Shown here in pieces: positions 10,009 to 18,899 of a stretch of DNA of 64,000 nt (positions are counted from its first letter, which is position 1; every line of letters starts with the position of its first letter). Position numbers and translations under genes: made by a program. Origin of the DNA: Brevundimonas halotolerans (GTDB taxonomy: Bacteria; Pseudomonadota; Alphaproteobacteria; Caulobacterales; Caulobacteraceae). A model generated the notes under the pieces. It searched no databases, was not told where the DNA came from, and saw nothing but the letters and a program-made list of their open reading frames with translations. The stretch covers positions 186,001-250,000 of the forward strand of contig NZ_QTTA01000010.1 in NCBI RefSeq assembly GCF_003730275.1, read 5' to 3'.

Positions 10009-11337
10009 TCAGTTTGGAACGATTCGAGGGGAGGTGAGGTAGGCCCCTCTACGGCGTCGGGCAAGCGGAACCGTGGCAGTGTGGCGTCGGGGCATCGGAT
10101 CGGGCGTCAGCGCCCGGGCCGTCAGGGCCAGGAACAGCGCCCACGGCAGGTTGGCGTGGCTGAGCAGTACGCTTTCCGACGCGCTCAACAGCGCAAACAC
10201 CAGCAGATAGGCCAGTGAGAATCCGCCCTCACGAAAGCCCTGTCCGCCCAAACGGATGACGAGGGCAAACAGGGTAATGGCCATCACCGTGCCGACCAGG
10301 ACGGCGCCGGGCCAGCCGACCTGCACCAGCAGGTCGATCCAGCCATTGTGGGCCGACGGCACCAGCCAGCCGGTTTCAAGCCGCACATAGTGGGCTGGCA
10401 CCGACTCCTTGCCCCAGAAGGCGCTGTAGCCAAAGCCGGTCCAGGGCCGCTCGGCCACGCGCCGCATCAGGCTTTCCCAGATGTCGGTCCGCCCGGTCAG
10501 GGTCGGGTCCTTGCCCAGCAGTTCCAGGATCAGCGCGGAATTGTCGGTCCAGACCCAGGCGGCGATGCCGACAGCGGTCACCGCCCCCCAGACGGCGACG
10601 ACGGACAGCACCGGTCCGCCCCGGCGCATGATCCACAGGCCCCCAATGACTCCAAGCCCGGCCATCAGACACAGCAGCGAGGTCTTGGATTGGGTCCCCA
10701 GCATCAGGCCGATGCTGATCGCCAGGGTCAGCAGGGCTGTCCAGACCGTCCGTTCGTGCCGGTCGGGGGCGGCCAGCACCGCGGCCGAGGCCACGGCGGT
10801 TGCCACCATGACGATGCCCATCTGGTTCTTCTCGTACCAGAGCCCGCGCCACAGGCCGGCATTGTCGTCCTGATGGATGCCGATGGCGGGGAAGGCCAAC
10901 ACCATGACCAGACTGCCGATCGCCATCACGAGGCCGGTATGCATCAGCAGACGCGGCAGCTGTGCCCCGGTAAAGGCGACGCCCAGATAGACGGCAAAGG
11001 CGCTGGTCATGAACAGGGCGATCACCCGCCGGTCGGTCACGCCCGGATCGATTGACCAGTAGCGCGAGGCAAGCGCCAGCAGGGTCAGAAGGCCGAGAAT
11101 GATCCACGCCGGCCATGCCGATGCCATCCGTCCGAGCCGGTTAAGAATCAGCCCCAGGGTGATGGCATAGACGGGCAGCCAGATCAGCCGCAGGATCGGC
11201 GTCTCCCCTTGGTCCGGCGCAAAAACGGGGCCGATCAGCGCCCCCGTCAGCATGACGATCACAAACCCCGCCGCCACCTGTTCCCACAGGGGCGGCGCGG
11301 GTAGGGACAAACCCGAATCTCTGGCTGTTGCGCGCAC
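10009..11337 (-). CDS. O-antigen ligase / polymerase family membrane protein
   Basis: 442 residues with about ten to twelve transmembrane helices and a large periplasmic loop late in the chain. The loop carries the family pattern GRTDIWESLMRRVAERPWTGFGYSAFW followed by SAHNGWIDLLVQVGWPG, typical of Wzy_C (WaaL/ExoQ-like) proteins that join or polymerise surface glycans. It stands alone next to parE with no glycosyltransferases nearby, so the polysaccharide it serves cannot be named. Four bases separate its stop from the parE start. Confidence 0.88.
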   Translation of the reverse strand: MRATARDSGLSLPAPPLWEQVAAGFVIVMLTGALIGPVFAPDQGETPILRLIWLPVYAITLGLILNRLGRMASAWPAWIILGLLTLLALASRYWSIDPGVTDRRVIALFMTSAFAVYLGVAFTGAQLPRLLMHTGLVMAIGSLVMVLAFPAIGIHQDDNAGLWRGLWYEKNQMGIVMVATAVASAAVLAAPDRHERTVWTALLTLAISIGLMLGTQSKTSLLCLMAGLGVIGGLWIMRRGGPVLSVVAVWGAVTAVGIAAWVWTDNSALILELLGKDPTLTGRTDIWESLMRRVAERPWTGFGYSAFWGKESVPAHYVRLETGWLVPSAHNGWIDLLVQVGWPGAVLVGTVMAITLFALVIRLGGQGFREGGFSLAYLLVFALLSASESVLLSHANLPWALFLALTARALTPDPMPRRHTATVPLARRRRGAYLTSPRIVPN

Positions 11338-11385
11338 CCCCGGAAGGTGAGCGTTTGGCGTTAACGAAGCGTTGGGGAAGGGGCT

Positions 11386-11664
11386 TCAATCCCGCTCCTG
11401 GCGACTGTGAAATATCCTGCGCACCAGCAGGTGATCCGGCATGACTTGGTAGCGCAAGACGTATCCGTCCCGTCCAAAGCGAACCGGAAACTGCCGTGTG
11501 CTGTCTGCGCAGGACGAACCGCTGAGCGGAAAGAGAGTCAGCAGGTCGATGGCCAGATAGATGGCCGCTTCAGCCCTGTCCGCCGCCGACGGCGACCGGT
11601 CATCCAGCCAGGCGATATGCCCAAGCAAATCGGTCCTGGCCTGAGCCGACAGCCGAACCTTCAC
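11386..11664 (-). CDS. RelE/ParE family toxin
   Basis: 92 residues from GTG at 11664 (VKVRLSAQARTDLLGHIAWL). The fold pattern is that of RelE/ParE toxins: an N-terminal strand, helices with DLLGHIAWLDDRSPSAADRAEAAI, a central FPLSGSS turn and a final strand pair YVLRYQVMPDHLLVRRIFHSRQ. A longer frame begins at 11724, but the GTG overlaps the antitoxin stop in the usual GTGA manner. RelE types cut mRNA on the ribosome and ParE types poison gyrase; which applies here cannot be told. Unlike many pairs the Cys in SSCADSTR is unusual for the family. Confidence 0.85.
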   Translation of the reverse strand: MKVRLSAQARTDLLGHIAWLDDRSPSAADRAEAAIYLAIDLLTLFPLSGSSCADSTRQFPVRFGRDGYVLRYQVMPDHLLVRRIFHSRQERD

Positions 11665-11930
11665 GCGCGCTTGCGGCGGGCCCCGGCACGCTGCGCCTGA
11701 AGCTCGCCCTTCACGTCCTCCCAAGCATGGGTAGGCTCATTCACGTCGAGCGGTGGAAGGAGTTGATCGGGATCGCCATTGCCCCATTCGACGTCGCGAG
11801 CATCAAAGAAGTGCTGATCGAGCAGCATCGCAGCCAGATGTTCGACCGGCATGCCAAGAACCTTGGCCTTTTCCGCAATGCGGATGGCCGTCGCGTCGCT
11901 GAGCTTGAGGGTCAGGCTACCGTCGGGCAT
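11661..11930 (-). CDS. antitoxin of the RelE/ParE pair (ribbon-helix-helix type)
   Basis: 89 residues from ATG at 11930. The first ~38 residues (MPDGSLTLKLSDATAIRIAE onward) look like a ribbon-helix-helix DNA-binding domain. The C-terminal half is Pro/Asp-rich then basic, as expected for the toxin-binding tail. It precedes and overlaps the toxin by four bases, the standard antitoxin-first order, and such pairs normally repress their own promoter. Located just after uvrD on the same strand. Confidence 0.82.
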   Translation of the reverse strand: MPDGSLTLKLSDATAIRIAEKAKVLGMPVEHLAAMLLDQHFFDARDVEWGNGDPDQLLPPLDVNEPTHAWEDVKGELQAQRAGARRKRA

Positions 11931-11973
11931 GCGCGATAATACTCCATTTCGGTAGCCCCGACCATGTGATCGC

Positions 11974-14283
11974 TCACGCCTTCTCGACGAAGCTGTCGAT
12001 GACCTTCTTCTCGCCGGCCTTGTCGAAGGCGACGCGCAGCTTGTTGCCCTCGATCCCCTGGATGCGGCCATAGCCGAACTTCTGGTGAAACACGCGCTCG
12101 CCCCGGCTCCACTGGCCCGAAGGGGCCGCCGTTGCCGGGCTTTCGATGCGGCGGGCGACGCCATCGATGGGCGGGGTGCGCTGGGCCGAGCCGGAGGTCG
12201 CCCTCTGCTGGGCGCGCTTCCAGCCCGGGCTGTCGTACCCGCCGCCAAAGGTTGTGCCTTCGGACCACCGGTCCTGCACCTGACGGGCGCTGGGGGCGGC
12301 GCCGTAATAGCCGGTCTCGCTTTCCGGCTGGACGTTGTCGATCGGCAGTTCGTCGACGAATCGGCTGGGCATCTGGGCGGTCCAGCGGCCATAGACCAGA
12401 CGGTTGGCGGCAAAGCTGATGCGGGCATCGCGGCGCGCGCGGGTCAGGCCGACGTAGGCGAGGCGACGTTCCTCCTCGAGGCCCTTTTCGCCCTTCTCGT
12501 CGATGCTCCGCTGGCTGGGGAAGACGCCTTCCTCCCAGCCGGGCAGGAAGACCAACGGGAACTCCAGCCCCTTGGCGCCGTGCAGGGTCATGATCTGGAC
12601 GGAGTCGTCGCCCGAGGCCCGCTCCATCTCCATCACCAGCGAGACATGCTCCAGATAGGCCTGCAGGGAGTCAAAGCCCTGCATGGCCTGGACCAGCTCC
12701 TTGAGGTTATCCAGCCGCGTCTGGCCGGTCAGCCGGTCAGCCTTCTGCATGTCGGTATAGCCGCTCTCCTCCAGAATGACTTCGGTCAACTGGGGGTGGG
12801 GGGTGTCCGAGGCGAGCGTGCGCCAGCGGTGCAGGTCGCGTGCAAAGCCGGCCAAGGCCGTGCGTGTCCGGGCCTGAAGCTCGTCCGACTCGATCAGCCG
12901 ATGGACAGCCGCCATGGCGGATATGCCGGCGGTGCGCGCCAGGTGCAGGATCTTCTGAACCGAGGTGTCGCCGATGCCGCGCTTGGGCACATTGACGATC
13001 CGCTCGAAGGCCAGATCGTCGTCCTCGGACTGGATCAGCCGGAGATAGGCATGGGCGTCACGGATCTCGGCCCGTTCGAAGAAACGCGGCCCCCCGATCA
13101 CCGTATAGGGGATGGCCAGCATGACGAACCGTTCCTCGAACGCCCGCATCTGAAACGACGCGCGAACAAGGACGGCCATGTCCTTGTATTTCAGCCCCGT
13201 CTTGCGCGCTGTCTCGATCTCGTCAGCGATCAGACGGGCCTCGGCCTCGCCGTCCCAGACGCCGCGCACGCGCACCTTGTCGCCGCCCTCATCCTCGGTC
13301 CACAGGGTCTTGCCCAGCCGGTCACGGTTGCCGGCGATCAGGCCCGAGGCCGCGCCCAGGATATTGCCGGTCGAGCGATAGTTGCGCTCCAGCCGCACCA
13401 TCTTCGCGCCGGGAAAATCGCGCTCGAAGCGGAGGATGTTGTCGACCTCGGCCCCGCGCCAGCCATAGATCGACTGGTCGTCATCGCCGACGCAGCAGAC
13501 ATTGCCGGTCGAGGACGTCAGCAGCCGCAGCCACAGATACTGGGCGACATTGGTGTCCTGATATTCGTCGACCAGAATGTAGCGGAACCGACGGCGATAT
13601 TCCTCTGCAATATCTGCATGCTCGGAAAGAATCGTCAGGTTGTGCAGCAACAGATCGCCAAAGTCGCAAGCGTTCAGGGTCTTCAGCCGGTTCTGGTAGG
13701 CGGCGTACAGCGACTTGGCCTTGCCGTTAGCGAAATCCTCCGTCCCCGGAAGTTTGGCCGGCGTCCAGCCGCGGTTCTTCCAGTGGTCGACCAGGCTGGC
13801 CAGGGTGCGGGGCGTCCAGCGCTTGGTGTCGATCCCCTCGGCTTCCATCAGCTGTTTCAGCAGCCGTTCCTGATCGTCCGTGTCCAGAATGGTGAAACTG
13901 GACCGCAGGCCCACCAGCTCGGCGTGACGGCGCAGGATCTGGGCGGCGATCGAGTGGAAGGTGCCCAGCCAACGCAGGCCCTCGGCCGACGGCCCGATCA
14001 GATGGGTGATCCGCTCCCGCATCTCGCGCGCGGCCTTGTTGGTGAAGGTGACGGCCAGCAGCTCCCACGGGCGCGCCTTGCCGGTCGCCAGAATGTGCGC
14101 CAGCCGCGTGGTCAGCACACGCGTCTTGCCCGTGCCCGCCCCCGCCAGCACCAGCAACGGGCCCTCGGTCGTCTCGACAGCCTCACGCTGTTCGGGATTC
14201 AGCCCCCGCAGATAGTCGGGCAGGGGCGCGGCCGCCCGGGCCAGGTCGGAAATGCGGGGAGAGAGGGGGAGCGAGTCGGACAT
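11974..14283 (-). CDS. uvrD: ATP-dependent DNA helicase UvrD/PcrA (superfamily 1)
   Basis: 769 residues from ATG at 14283. A 3'-5' helicase for nucleotide excision and mismatch repair and for removing RecA or stalled polymerase. SF1 motifs are in order: the Q motif LNPEQREAVETTEGP, Walker A AGAGTGKTRVLTTRL, FTNKAAREMRERI, motif II VDEYQDTNVAQYLWL, GDDDQSIYGWRGAEV, LERNYRS, MTLHGAKGLEFPLVFLPGWE and the late VGLTRARRDA. The C-terminal FGYGRIQGIEGNKLRVAF is the tudor-like RNAP-binding tail of PcrA/UvrD. A longer frame to 14334 has no support. Confidence 0.96.
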   Translation of the reverse strand: MSDSLPLSPRISDLARAAAPLPDYLRGLNPEQREAVETTEGPLLVLAGAGTGKTRVLTTRLAHILATGKARPWELLAVTFTNKAAREMRERITHLIGPSAEGLRWLGTFHSIAAQILRRHAELVGLRSSFTILDTDDQERLLKQLMEAEGIDTKRWTPRTLASLVDHWKNRGWTPAKLPGTEDFANGKAKSLYAAYQNRLKTLNACDFGDLLLHNLTILSEHADIAEEYRRRFRYILVDEYQDTNVAQYLWLRLLTSSTGNVCCVGDDDQSIYGWRGAEVDNILRFERDFPGAKMVRLERNYRSTGNILGAASGLIAGNRDRLGKTLWTEDEGGDKVRVRGVWDGEAEARLIADEIETARKTGLKYKDMAVLVRASFQMRAFEERFVMLAIPYTVIGGPRFFERAEIRDAHAYLRLIQSEDDDLAFERIVNVPKRGIGDTSVQKILHLARTAGISAMAAVHRLIESDELQARTRTALAGFARDLHRWRTLASDTPHPQLTEVILEESGYTDMQKADRLTGQTRLDNLKELVQAMQGFDSLQAYLEHVSLVMEMERASGDDSVQIMTLHGAKGLEFPLVFLPGWEEGVFPSQRSIDEKGEKGLEEERRLAYVGLTRARRDARISFAANRLVYGRWTAQMPSRFVDELPIDNVQPESETGYYGAAPSARQVQDRWSEGTTFGGGYDSPGWKRAQQRATSGSAQRTPPIDGVARRIESPATAAPSGQWSRGERVFHQKFGYGRIQGIEGNKLRVAFDKAGEKKVIDSFVEKA

Positions 14284-14348
14284 GAGCGAAACATAATAGG
14301 AACCGGCGCACGCCAAGGCCACCGCCTGCAGCAATACAGAGGTTGGCG

Positions 14349-14373
14349 GGAACCTGTGCCGTTCGCCTCCGTT
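14349..14373 (+). promoter_or_regulatory. EcfG (general stress sigma factor) promoter
   Basis: GGAAC at 14349-14353, exactly 16 bases, then CGTT at 14370-14373. This is the consensus of the alphaproteobacterial general-stress sigma factor EcfG/SigT. It lies 30 bases before the ATG of the small Gly-rich protein at 14403 and points towards it. The same stretch contains GAAC-N7-GTTC, which is inverted and therefore not the direct-repeat LexA box of this group. Confidence 0.75.
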
Positions 14374-14402
14374 TGGATCAGCAGGTTTAACCGGAGGAAG
14401 AC

Positions 14403-14627
14403 ATGTCGGATCAATCGAACAATACGGGTGGCAACAACGGCGGCGGCGGCGGCGGCAATGCCGGGCTGGCCTTCATCGTAGGCGGGGTCGTCGTCGTTCT
14501 GGCCATCATCGCCTATTTCGTCTTTGCAGGCGGTGGCATGGGCACCCAGGACAAGAACATCGACGTCGACGTCGATATGCCTGAAGTGTCGGCACCTGAC
14601 GTCCCTACGCCCGCGCCGGCTGAATAA
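14403..14627 (+). CDS. small Gly-rich single-helix membrane protein
   Basis: 74 residues: a polar N terminus with a Gly run (NNTGGNNGGGGGGNAG, residues 6-21), one transmembrane helix (about 22-45), then an acidic tail (DVDVDMPEVSAPDVPTPAP). The strong ribosome site GGAGGAAG ends four bases before ATG, and an exact EcfG promoter lies upstream, so it is probably a general-stress gene. The family is not recognised; the charge pattern suggests an inner-membrane protein with its acidic tail outside. Confidence 0.82.
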   Translation: MSDQSNNTGGNNGGGGGGNAGLAFIVGGVVVVLAIIAYFVFAGGGMGTQDKNIDVDVDMPEVSAPDVPTPAPAE

Positions 14628-14655
14628 GCCGATGTGATCGACCGTCCGTTATGGC

Positions 14656-15375
14656 CTAGCGCAGGCTGTAGCGGACGGTCGTCACCACCCGCACCTTCTT
14701 GTCGGGGGATTGGCTTTCGTCGCCGATCTCATCGCGCGACAGGATCTGGAACGACCCCTGGGTCGCTTCACGTATCGGGCCCAGCGGTGTGCCCGAGTCC
14801 TTGGCAAACTGTTCGGCGCCTGTGCGGGCCGAGGCGGTGGCTTCCGCGATCATTTCCGGGCGCACATCGTTCAGCTGGGTGAAGACATAGGTCGGCCCGC
14901 TGAAGTCCTGAATGACCACCCCCTGCCGGACCAGATCGTTGAGCGACCGCGTCGTGGTCTGGACCCTGTCCACATCCGTCGTCCGTACAATCACCGTCTG
15001 CGCCAGAATGAAGCGCGGCCCGTTGTTCTGGCCGCCGTACTCCCGCGATTGCATGTCTGTGACCTCCAGCCGCCCGAGGGTGATGGCGTCGGCGGGATAG
15101 CCCTGGGCCGCGAGGAACTGCCGGACCGTCGCCAGGTCCGCATCAATGCGCGCCTGCACCTCGGACAGGATCTCGCCTGTCGCCGTGAACCGGACCGGCA
15201 GGATGGCGAGGTCGGCCACGACGTCTCGCTCGGACAGGCCGCGCACGGTCACCACCCGGTCGCCGACGCGGGCGTTGACCACGCCCTGACCGATCAGGGC
15301 TCCGGCCCCGATCAAGCCAACCGAAATCACCCCGGCCACAATGACTGCGGGGACAAGACGTGGATCGATTTTCAT
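14656..15375 (-). CDS. SIMPL (DUF541) domain-containing protein
   Basis: 239 residues from ATG at 15375. An N-terminal hydrophobic segment (VPAVIVAGVISVGLIGAGAL) anchors or exports it, and the rest is the SIMPL/BP26 fold: VTVRGLSERDVVADLAILPV, SLNDLVRQGV and ARTGAEQFAKDSGTPLGPI are typical. SIMPL proteins form periplasmic oligomers of uncertain role. A longer frame to 15519 is rejected because it has no signal start. The last codons take part in an inverted repeat (GACCGTCCG at 14640-14648, CGGACGGTC at 14672-14680) that may help end transcription. Confidence 0.85.
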   Translation of the reverse strand: MKIDPRLVPAVIVAGVISVGLIGAGALIGQGVVNARVGDRVVTVRGLSERDVVADLAILPVRFTATGEILSEVQARIDADLATVRQFLAAQGYPADAITLGRLEVTDMQSREYGGQNNGPRFILAQTVIVRTTDVDRVQTTTRSLNDLVRQGVVIQDFSGPTYVFTQLNDVRPEMIAEATASARTGAEQFAKDSGTPLGPIREATQGSFQILSRDEIGDESQSPDKKVRVVTTVRYSLR

Positions 15376-15424
15376 GGGAGCATCCTGTGGATATCTCCGC
15401 ACCATGCGCCGATGACCCGGCGAG

Positions 15425-15661
15425 TCAAACGCTATCGGAAGCAGGACTTTCCGGAGCGGATTGCACCACCCATTCCAGTGCCTTGACCCTGCAGGCCGAG
15501 GCCAGTGGCCGCCGCCCACGCGTGGCGTCGATCTGCTTCAGCAGTGCGGCCAGACTGATATCCAGCGCCGCCGCGCGAGCCTCCAGAACGGCCCAGAATT
15601 CCGGCTCCAGCGCGATGGATGTCGCATGGCCGGCCAGCAGGACGGACTTCTTCTTCAGCAT
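15425..15661 (-). CDS. ribbon-helix-helix domain-containing protein
   Basis: 78 residues. The pattern KKSVLLAGHATSIALEPEFW then LEARAAALDISLAALLKQID fits the alphaproteobacterial RHH_4 family of small DNA-binding proteins; the C-terminal third is Ala/Arg-rich. In related genomes this gene often sits beside a DUF4169 gene; here that gene is about 4.5 kb away at 20135. It is divergent from the Coq4-like gene and probably shares the short promoter region with it. Confidence 0.85.
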   Translation of the reverse strand: MLKKKSVLLAGHATSIALEPEFWAVLEARAAALDISLAALLKQIDATRGRRPLASACRVKALEWVVQSAPESPASDSV

Positions 15662-15736
15662 GGCCCCTCCTGATCGGGCGTGACGTCCAGACGGGCTGAG
15701 GGTATGCTAAAGCAACCGTCCTGTCCGGAACCCGCC

Positions 15737-16513
15737 ATGACCGACCTTGTCACACATATCCCCGGCATCGACAGCTTCAATCCGGTGCGGGTCGAGCGTC
15801 TGCGCCCCCTGACCGCGTTTCGGGCCTTCCGGCGGCTTGTGCGGAACAAGGAAGACACCACCCAGGTGTTCGAGATCATGAAGGCCCTCAACGGTCGCTC
15901 GACCACGCGCGGCTATCAAAAGCTGCTGCGCACCTTCGAGGGCGGGCGCCAAGCCTATCTGCGCGAGGAACTGGCGCACAAGCTGGATGACCCCGACTGG
16001 CTGGCCCGCTTCCCCGAGGGCTCGGTCGGCGCCACCTATCGGGCGTTCCGCGAGGTGCGCGGCTTCACCGCCGACGGTCTGGCCCAGGTAGAGCGCGAAG
16101 TCGTGCCCTTCATCGACGCCGAGCATCCGACCGTGTGGTATTCGCGACGTCTGCGTGATGTGCACGACATCTGGCATGTGCTGACCGGCTTTGAGACCGA
16201 CGCTCTCGGCGAGGCCTGTGTGGTGTCGTTTTCCTACGGCCAGACCGGCAGTCTGGGCTTCGCCTTCATTGGCTGGGGCGCGGCCCGGGAAACCCAGCGC
16301 GAGAACCACAGCGTCCCGGCCCGTCGCGCCGTCTGGCAGGCCTGGCAGATGGGACGGCGCGCCAAATGGCTGCCCGGGCTGGATTACGAGGCCCTGTTCG
16401 CCTGTCCGCTGGATGAGGCCCGTCAGCGGCTCGGTATCGGCACGCCGGACATCTACCTGTCGGTCCCGGCCGGGGTTCGCCAGTCGCTGAAGCTGCGCGG
16501 CCAGGGCGTCTAG
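15737..16513 (+). CDS. Coq4 family protein
   Basis: 258 residues from ATG at 15737. It resembles Coq4: the zinc-site pattern HDIWHVLTGFETDALGEACV (the Coq4 HDxxH motif), TWYSRRLRDV-like sequence before it, and a late AWQMGRRAKWLPGLDYEALF. Coq4 acts in the ubiquinone biosynthesis complex and has recently been tied to C1 oxidative decarboxylation in eukaryotes. Whether this bacterial homologue does the same is inference. An upstream in-frame ATG at 15707 is less likely. Confidence 0.82.
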   Translation: MTDLVTHIPGIDSFNPVRVERLRPLTAFRAFRRLVRNKEDTTQVFEIMKALNGRSTTRGYQKLLRTFEGGRQAYLREELAHKLDDPDWLARFPEGSVGATYRAFREVRGFTADGLAQVEREVVPFIDAEHPTVWYSRRLRDVHDIWHVLTGFETDALGEACVVSFSYGQTGSLGFAFIGWGAARETQRENHSVPARRAVWQAWQMGRRAKWLPGLDYEALFACPLDEARQRLGIGTPDIYLSVPAGVRQSLKLRGQGV

Positions 16514-17037
16514 CGACGGGCCTCGGCCCGGATATCGACGCGGCGGTGCTGCATCGGGCTGGCGGCGGTGGCGGCGTCCAGCTCTGGCTCTCCGGCCGCG
16601 ACGACCTCGATACGAGCCCCCGGCACGCCTCGCTCAACCAGATGGGCCCGCACCGCTTCAGCACGGTCTTGTGCCACCCGTTGATTGGTCTCGGCATCGC
16701 CACTGGCATCGGTTCGCCCGGTCAGCGTCAGGGACCAGTTTCCGTCGGCCAGCGCCTTGCCCTCAATCAGGGCGTCCAGCATGGCGCGGGCCTCATCCGT
16801 CAACGTCGTCTCGCCCAGTCCGAACAGGACCCTGGCCTCGACGGGATCGGGCAGGGGCGCAGGCGGCTCGGCCTCGGCCAGCACTTCAGGGCGCATGATC
16901 GATGTGCCTTCAGGCGGCGTCTCCGTCTCGACGCGGGGCGTGGGCGGTTCTACCGGCTCAGGAGCCGGCTCGGGTCGGTCCTGACAGGCGGATACGATCA
17001 GCCCCAGACCCAGCAAGGCGGGAAAGAGAGGTCTCAT
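16510..17037 (-). CDS. OmpA-family lipoprotein
   Basis: 175 residues. Lipoprotein signal MRPLFPALLGLGLIVSAC with lipobox Cys18, then a Pro/Glu-rich spacer (about 20-60), then an OmpA-like peptidoglycan-binding domain with TGRTDASGDAETNQRVAQDR and ARIEVVAAGEPELDA. It should tether the outer membrane to peptidoglycan. The stop lies four bases into the end of the convergent Coq4-like gene, and the start overlaps the stop of the antiporter gene on the same strand (ATG at 17037, antiporter stop at 17034). Confidence 0.88.
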   Translation of the reverse strand: MRPLFPALLGLGLIVSACQDRPEPAPEPVEPPTPRVETETPPEGTSIMRPEVLAEAEPPAPLPDPVEARVLFGLGETTLTDEARAMLDALIEGKALADGNWSLTLTGRTDASGDAETNQRVAQDRAEAVRAHLVERGVPGARIEVVAAGEPELDAATAASPMQHRRVDIRAEARR

Positions 17038-18899
17038 GTGCCTGACGGCGAAGGAAGCGGGATCATGCCTTCGTCTCCTTTCGGGGGCGGTGTTTTCTTG
17101 GCGCGGGCCAGAGCAGGCTCGCGCAGCGGGGCATAGGATACCACGGTGTCACCGGGCTGGGGTTTCGGCCGCGAGGCGTGGCTGAAGAAGTGCAGCTTGC
17201 CGCCGTCGCGCACCAGCACAAGCAGATCCGCATCGGGCGGCAGGTCGGCGCGCGCGTCCTCGAGCGTATATTTGTCGGTAAGCCGGGTCTTGCGGAAGTC
17301 CCAGCCCTCTCGTTCGCGCCGCGCGATCTCCTCGACCCCGAGACCCGAGGCGAACAGGGTCCGGCCGCGCAGGGTGGGGGGCAGGGCGCGCGGATTGTCG
17401 TCCGAGGTGTCGCCCAGCTGGAACACCGCATGTCGCCCGACCTCGGGGGCCAGTTCATTGCAGACCAGCGCGTTATAGGCCTCGTTGTCCGTGGTCGCGA
17501 CGAGAGCCTGAAACTCGCTCATGTCGACATGATCCTCTGTCACCTCGGCCAGGATTTCGCCGTGGAAGACCCGCATGCCCCGTTGCCGGGCCGTGGCCAG
17601 ACGTTGCCAGCTGGTGTCGGCGATCAGCACCGGGATGTTCAGCGACTTGAGCAGTTCCGCCAGCGACAGGCTCCACTGCGTCGTCCCCACGATCAGGACG
17701 CCCTTGTCACCCGATCCTGTGACCTTGAGCCAGCGGGCGGCCAGTTTGGCGGTAAAGCTGTGCGCAAGGATGGTGGCGATCACCACGGCGAACGACAGGG
17801 TGACCAGGGTGCCGCCGTCGGCATAGCCAAGCTCGCCCAGCTTCAGCGCGAACAGGCCGCTGATGGCCACGGCGACAATGCCGCGAGGGGCGATCCAGCC
17901 GATGAACAGCTGTTCGCGCATCGGCACCCGGCTGAAGGCGAGGCTGAGGAGTACAGTCGCCGGTCGCACCAGAAACAGCAGCACCAGCAGAAAGGCCAGG
18001 AACCGCCATTCGAACTGGCGCAGCACCTCGAGATTGAGCGAGGCCGACAGCATCACGAACACGCCGGACACAAGCAGGACGGTGACGTTCTCCTTGAAAT
18101 GCATGAAGTCGCGGAAGCTGGCCAGCTTCATATTGGCCAGCGCCACGCCCATCACCGTCACGGTCAGCAGGCCGGACTCCTCCTGAATCATATTGGCGCC
18201 GACGAACACGCCGATCACGGTGATCAGCAGGATGGGCGACTTCAGGAATTCGGGCACATAGCCCCGGGGGAAGGCCCAGGCGACGATCCGGGCCGCACCC
18301 CAGCCGATCAAGCCGGCGACCACAGCGGCCAGCAGCAGCGACATGACCACGCCGACGACCGTATCGCCCTCGCCGGCGCGGTGCAGGACCTCATAGGTCA
18401 GCACGGCACACAGGGCGCCCAGCGGATCGTTGACGATGGCTTCCCACTTGAGGATGGCGCGGGGCCGCTGGGCCAGGTTGGTCTGGCGCAACAGGGGCAG
18501 GATCACGGTCGGCCCGGTGACCACCAGAATCCCGGCGAACAGGATGGACACCGGCCAGATCAGCCCGGCGACATAATAGCAGGCCAGCGCTCCCAGCGCC
18601 CAGGCGATCGGCACGCCCAGAAACACCAGCCGGTGGACCGCGCCCTCGGCGTGGCGCAGCTCGCGAAAGTTCAGGTTCAGCCCGCCCTCGAACAGGATGA
18701 TGGCGACGGCCAGGGCGATGATCGGCTCCAGCAGAGGGCCGAAGACCTCTTCGGGACGGATAAAGCCGGTGACAGGTCCGCCGATGATTCCGGCCAGCAG
18801 CATCAGGGCAATGGCGGGCCAGCCGGTCTTCCACGCGACCCATTGCGCGCCAATTCCCAGCACGCCGATCGCCGCCAGTACCAGTGCCTGATGTTCCAT
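17034..18899 (-). CDS. monovalent cation:proton antiporter (CPA1/NhaP type) with Rossmann-like C-terminal domain
   Basis: 621 residues from ATG at 18899. Residues 1-400 hold about twelve transmembrane helices with the CPA motifs FEGGLNLNFREL, VTGPTVILPLLRQ, EAIVNDPLGALCAVLTYE (the ion-binding ND pair) and WIAPRGIVAVAISGLFAL. From about residue 410 a soluble TrkA_N-like domain begins with KGVLIVGTTQWSLSLAELLK, followed by a C-terminal beta domain with LLVLVRDGGKLHFFSH. It exports Na+ or K+ against protons, with the soluble part probably sensing a nucleotide. Longer frames up to 19457 are non-coding extensions. Confidence 0.92.
   Translation of the reverse strand: MEHQALVLAAIGVLGIGAQWVAWKTGWPAIALMLLAGIIGGPVTGFIRPEEVFGPLLEPIIALAVAIILFEGGLNLNFRELRHAEGAVHRLVFLGVPIAWALGALACYYVAGLIWPVSILFAGILVVTGPTVILPLLRQTNLAQRPRAILKWEAIVNDPLGALCAVLTYEVLHRAGEGDTVVGVVMSLLLAAVVAGLIGWGAARIVAWAFPRGYVPEFLKSPILLITVIGVFVGANMIQEESGLLTVTVMGVALANMKLASFRDFMHFKENVTVLLVSGVFVMLSASLNLEVLRQFEWRFLAFLLVLLFLVRPATVLLSLAFSRVPMREQLFIGWIAPRGIVAVAISGLFALKLGELGYADGGTLVTLSFAVVIATILAHSFTAKLAARWLKVTGSGDKGVLIVGTTQWSLSLAELLKSLNIPVLIADTSWQRLATARQRGMRVFHGEILAEVTEDHVDMSEFQALVATTDNEAYNALVCNELAPEVGRHAVFQLGDTSDDNPRALPPTLRGRTLFASGLGVEEIARREREGWDFRKTRLTDKYTLEDARADLPPDADLLVLVRDGGKLHFFSHASRPKPQPGDTVVSYAPLREPALARAKKTPPPKGDEGMIPLPSPSGT

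Noticed and set aside
14353..14365. LexA box upstream of uvrD (GAAC-N7-GTTC)
   Set aside because: The alphaproteobacterial LexA box is a direct repeat (GTTC-N7-GTTC); this one is inverted and is explained better by the EcfG site.
12085..14481. A 798-codon plus-strand frame opposite uvrD
   Set aside because: Exact antisense of a helicase with all motifs; no domain or ribosome site of its own.
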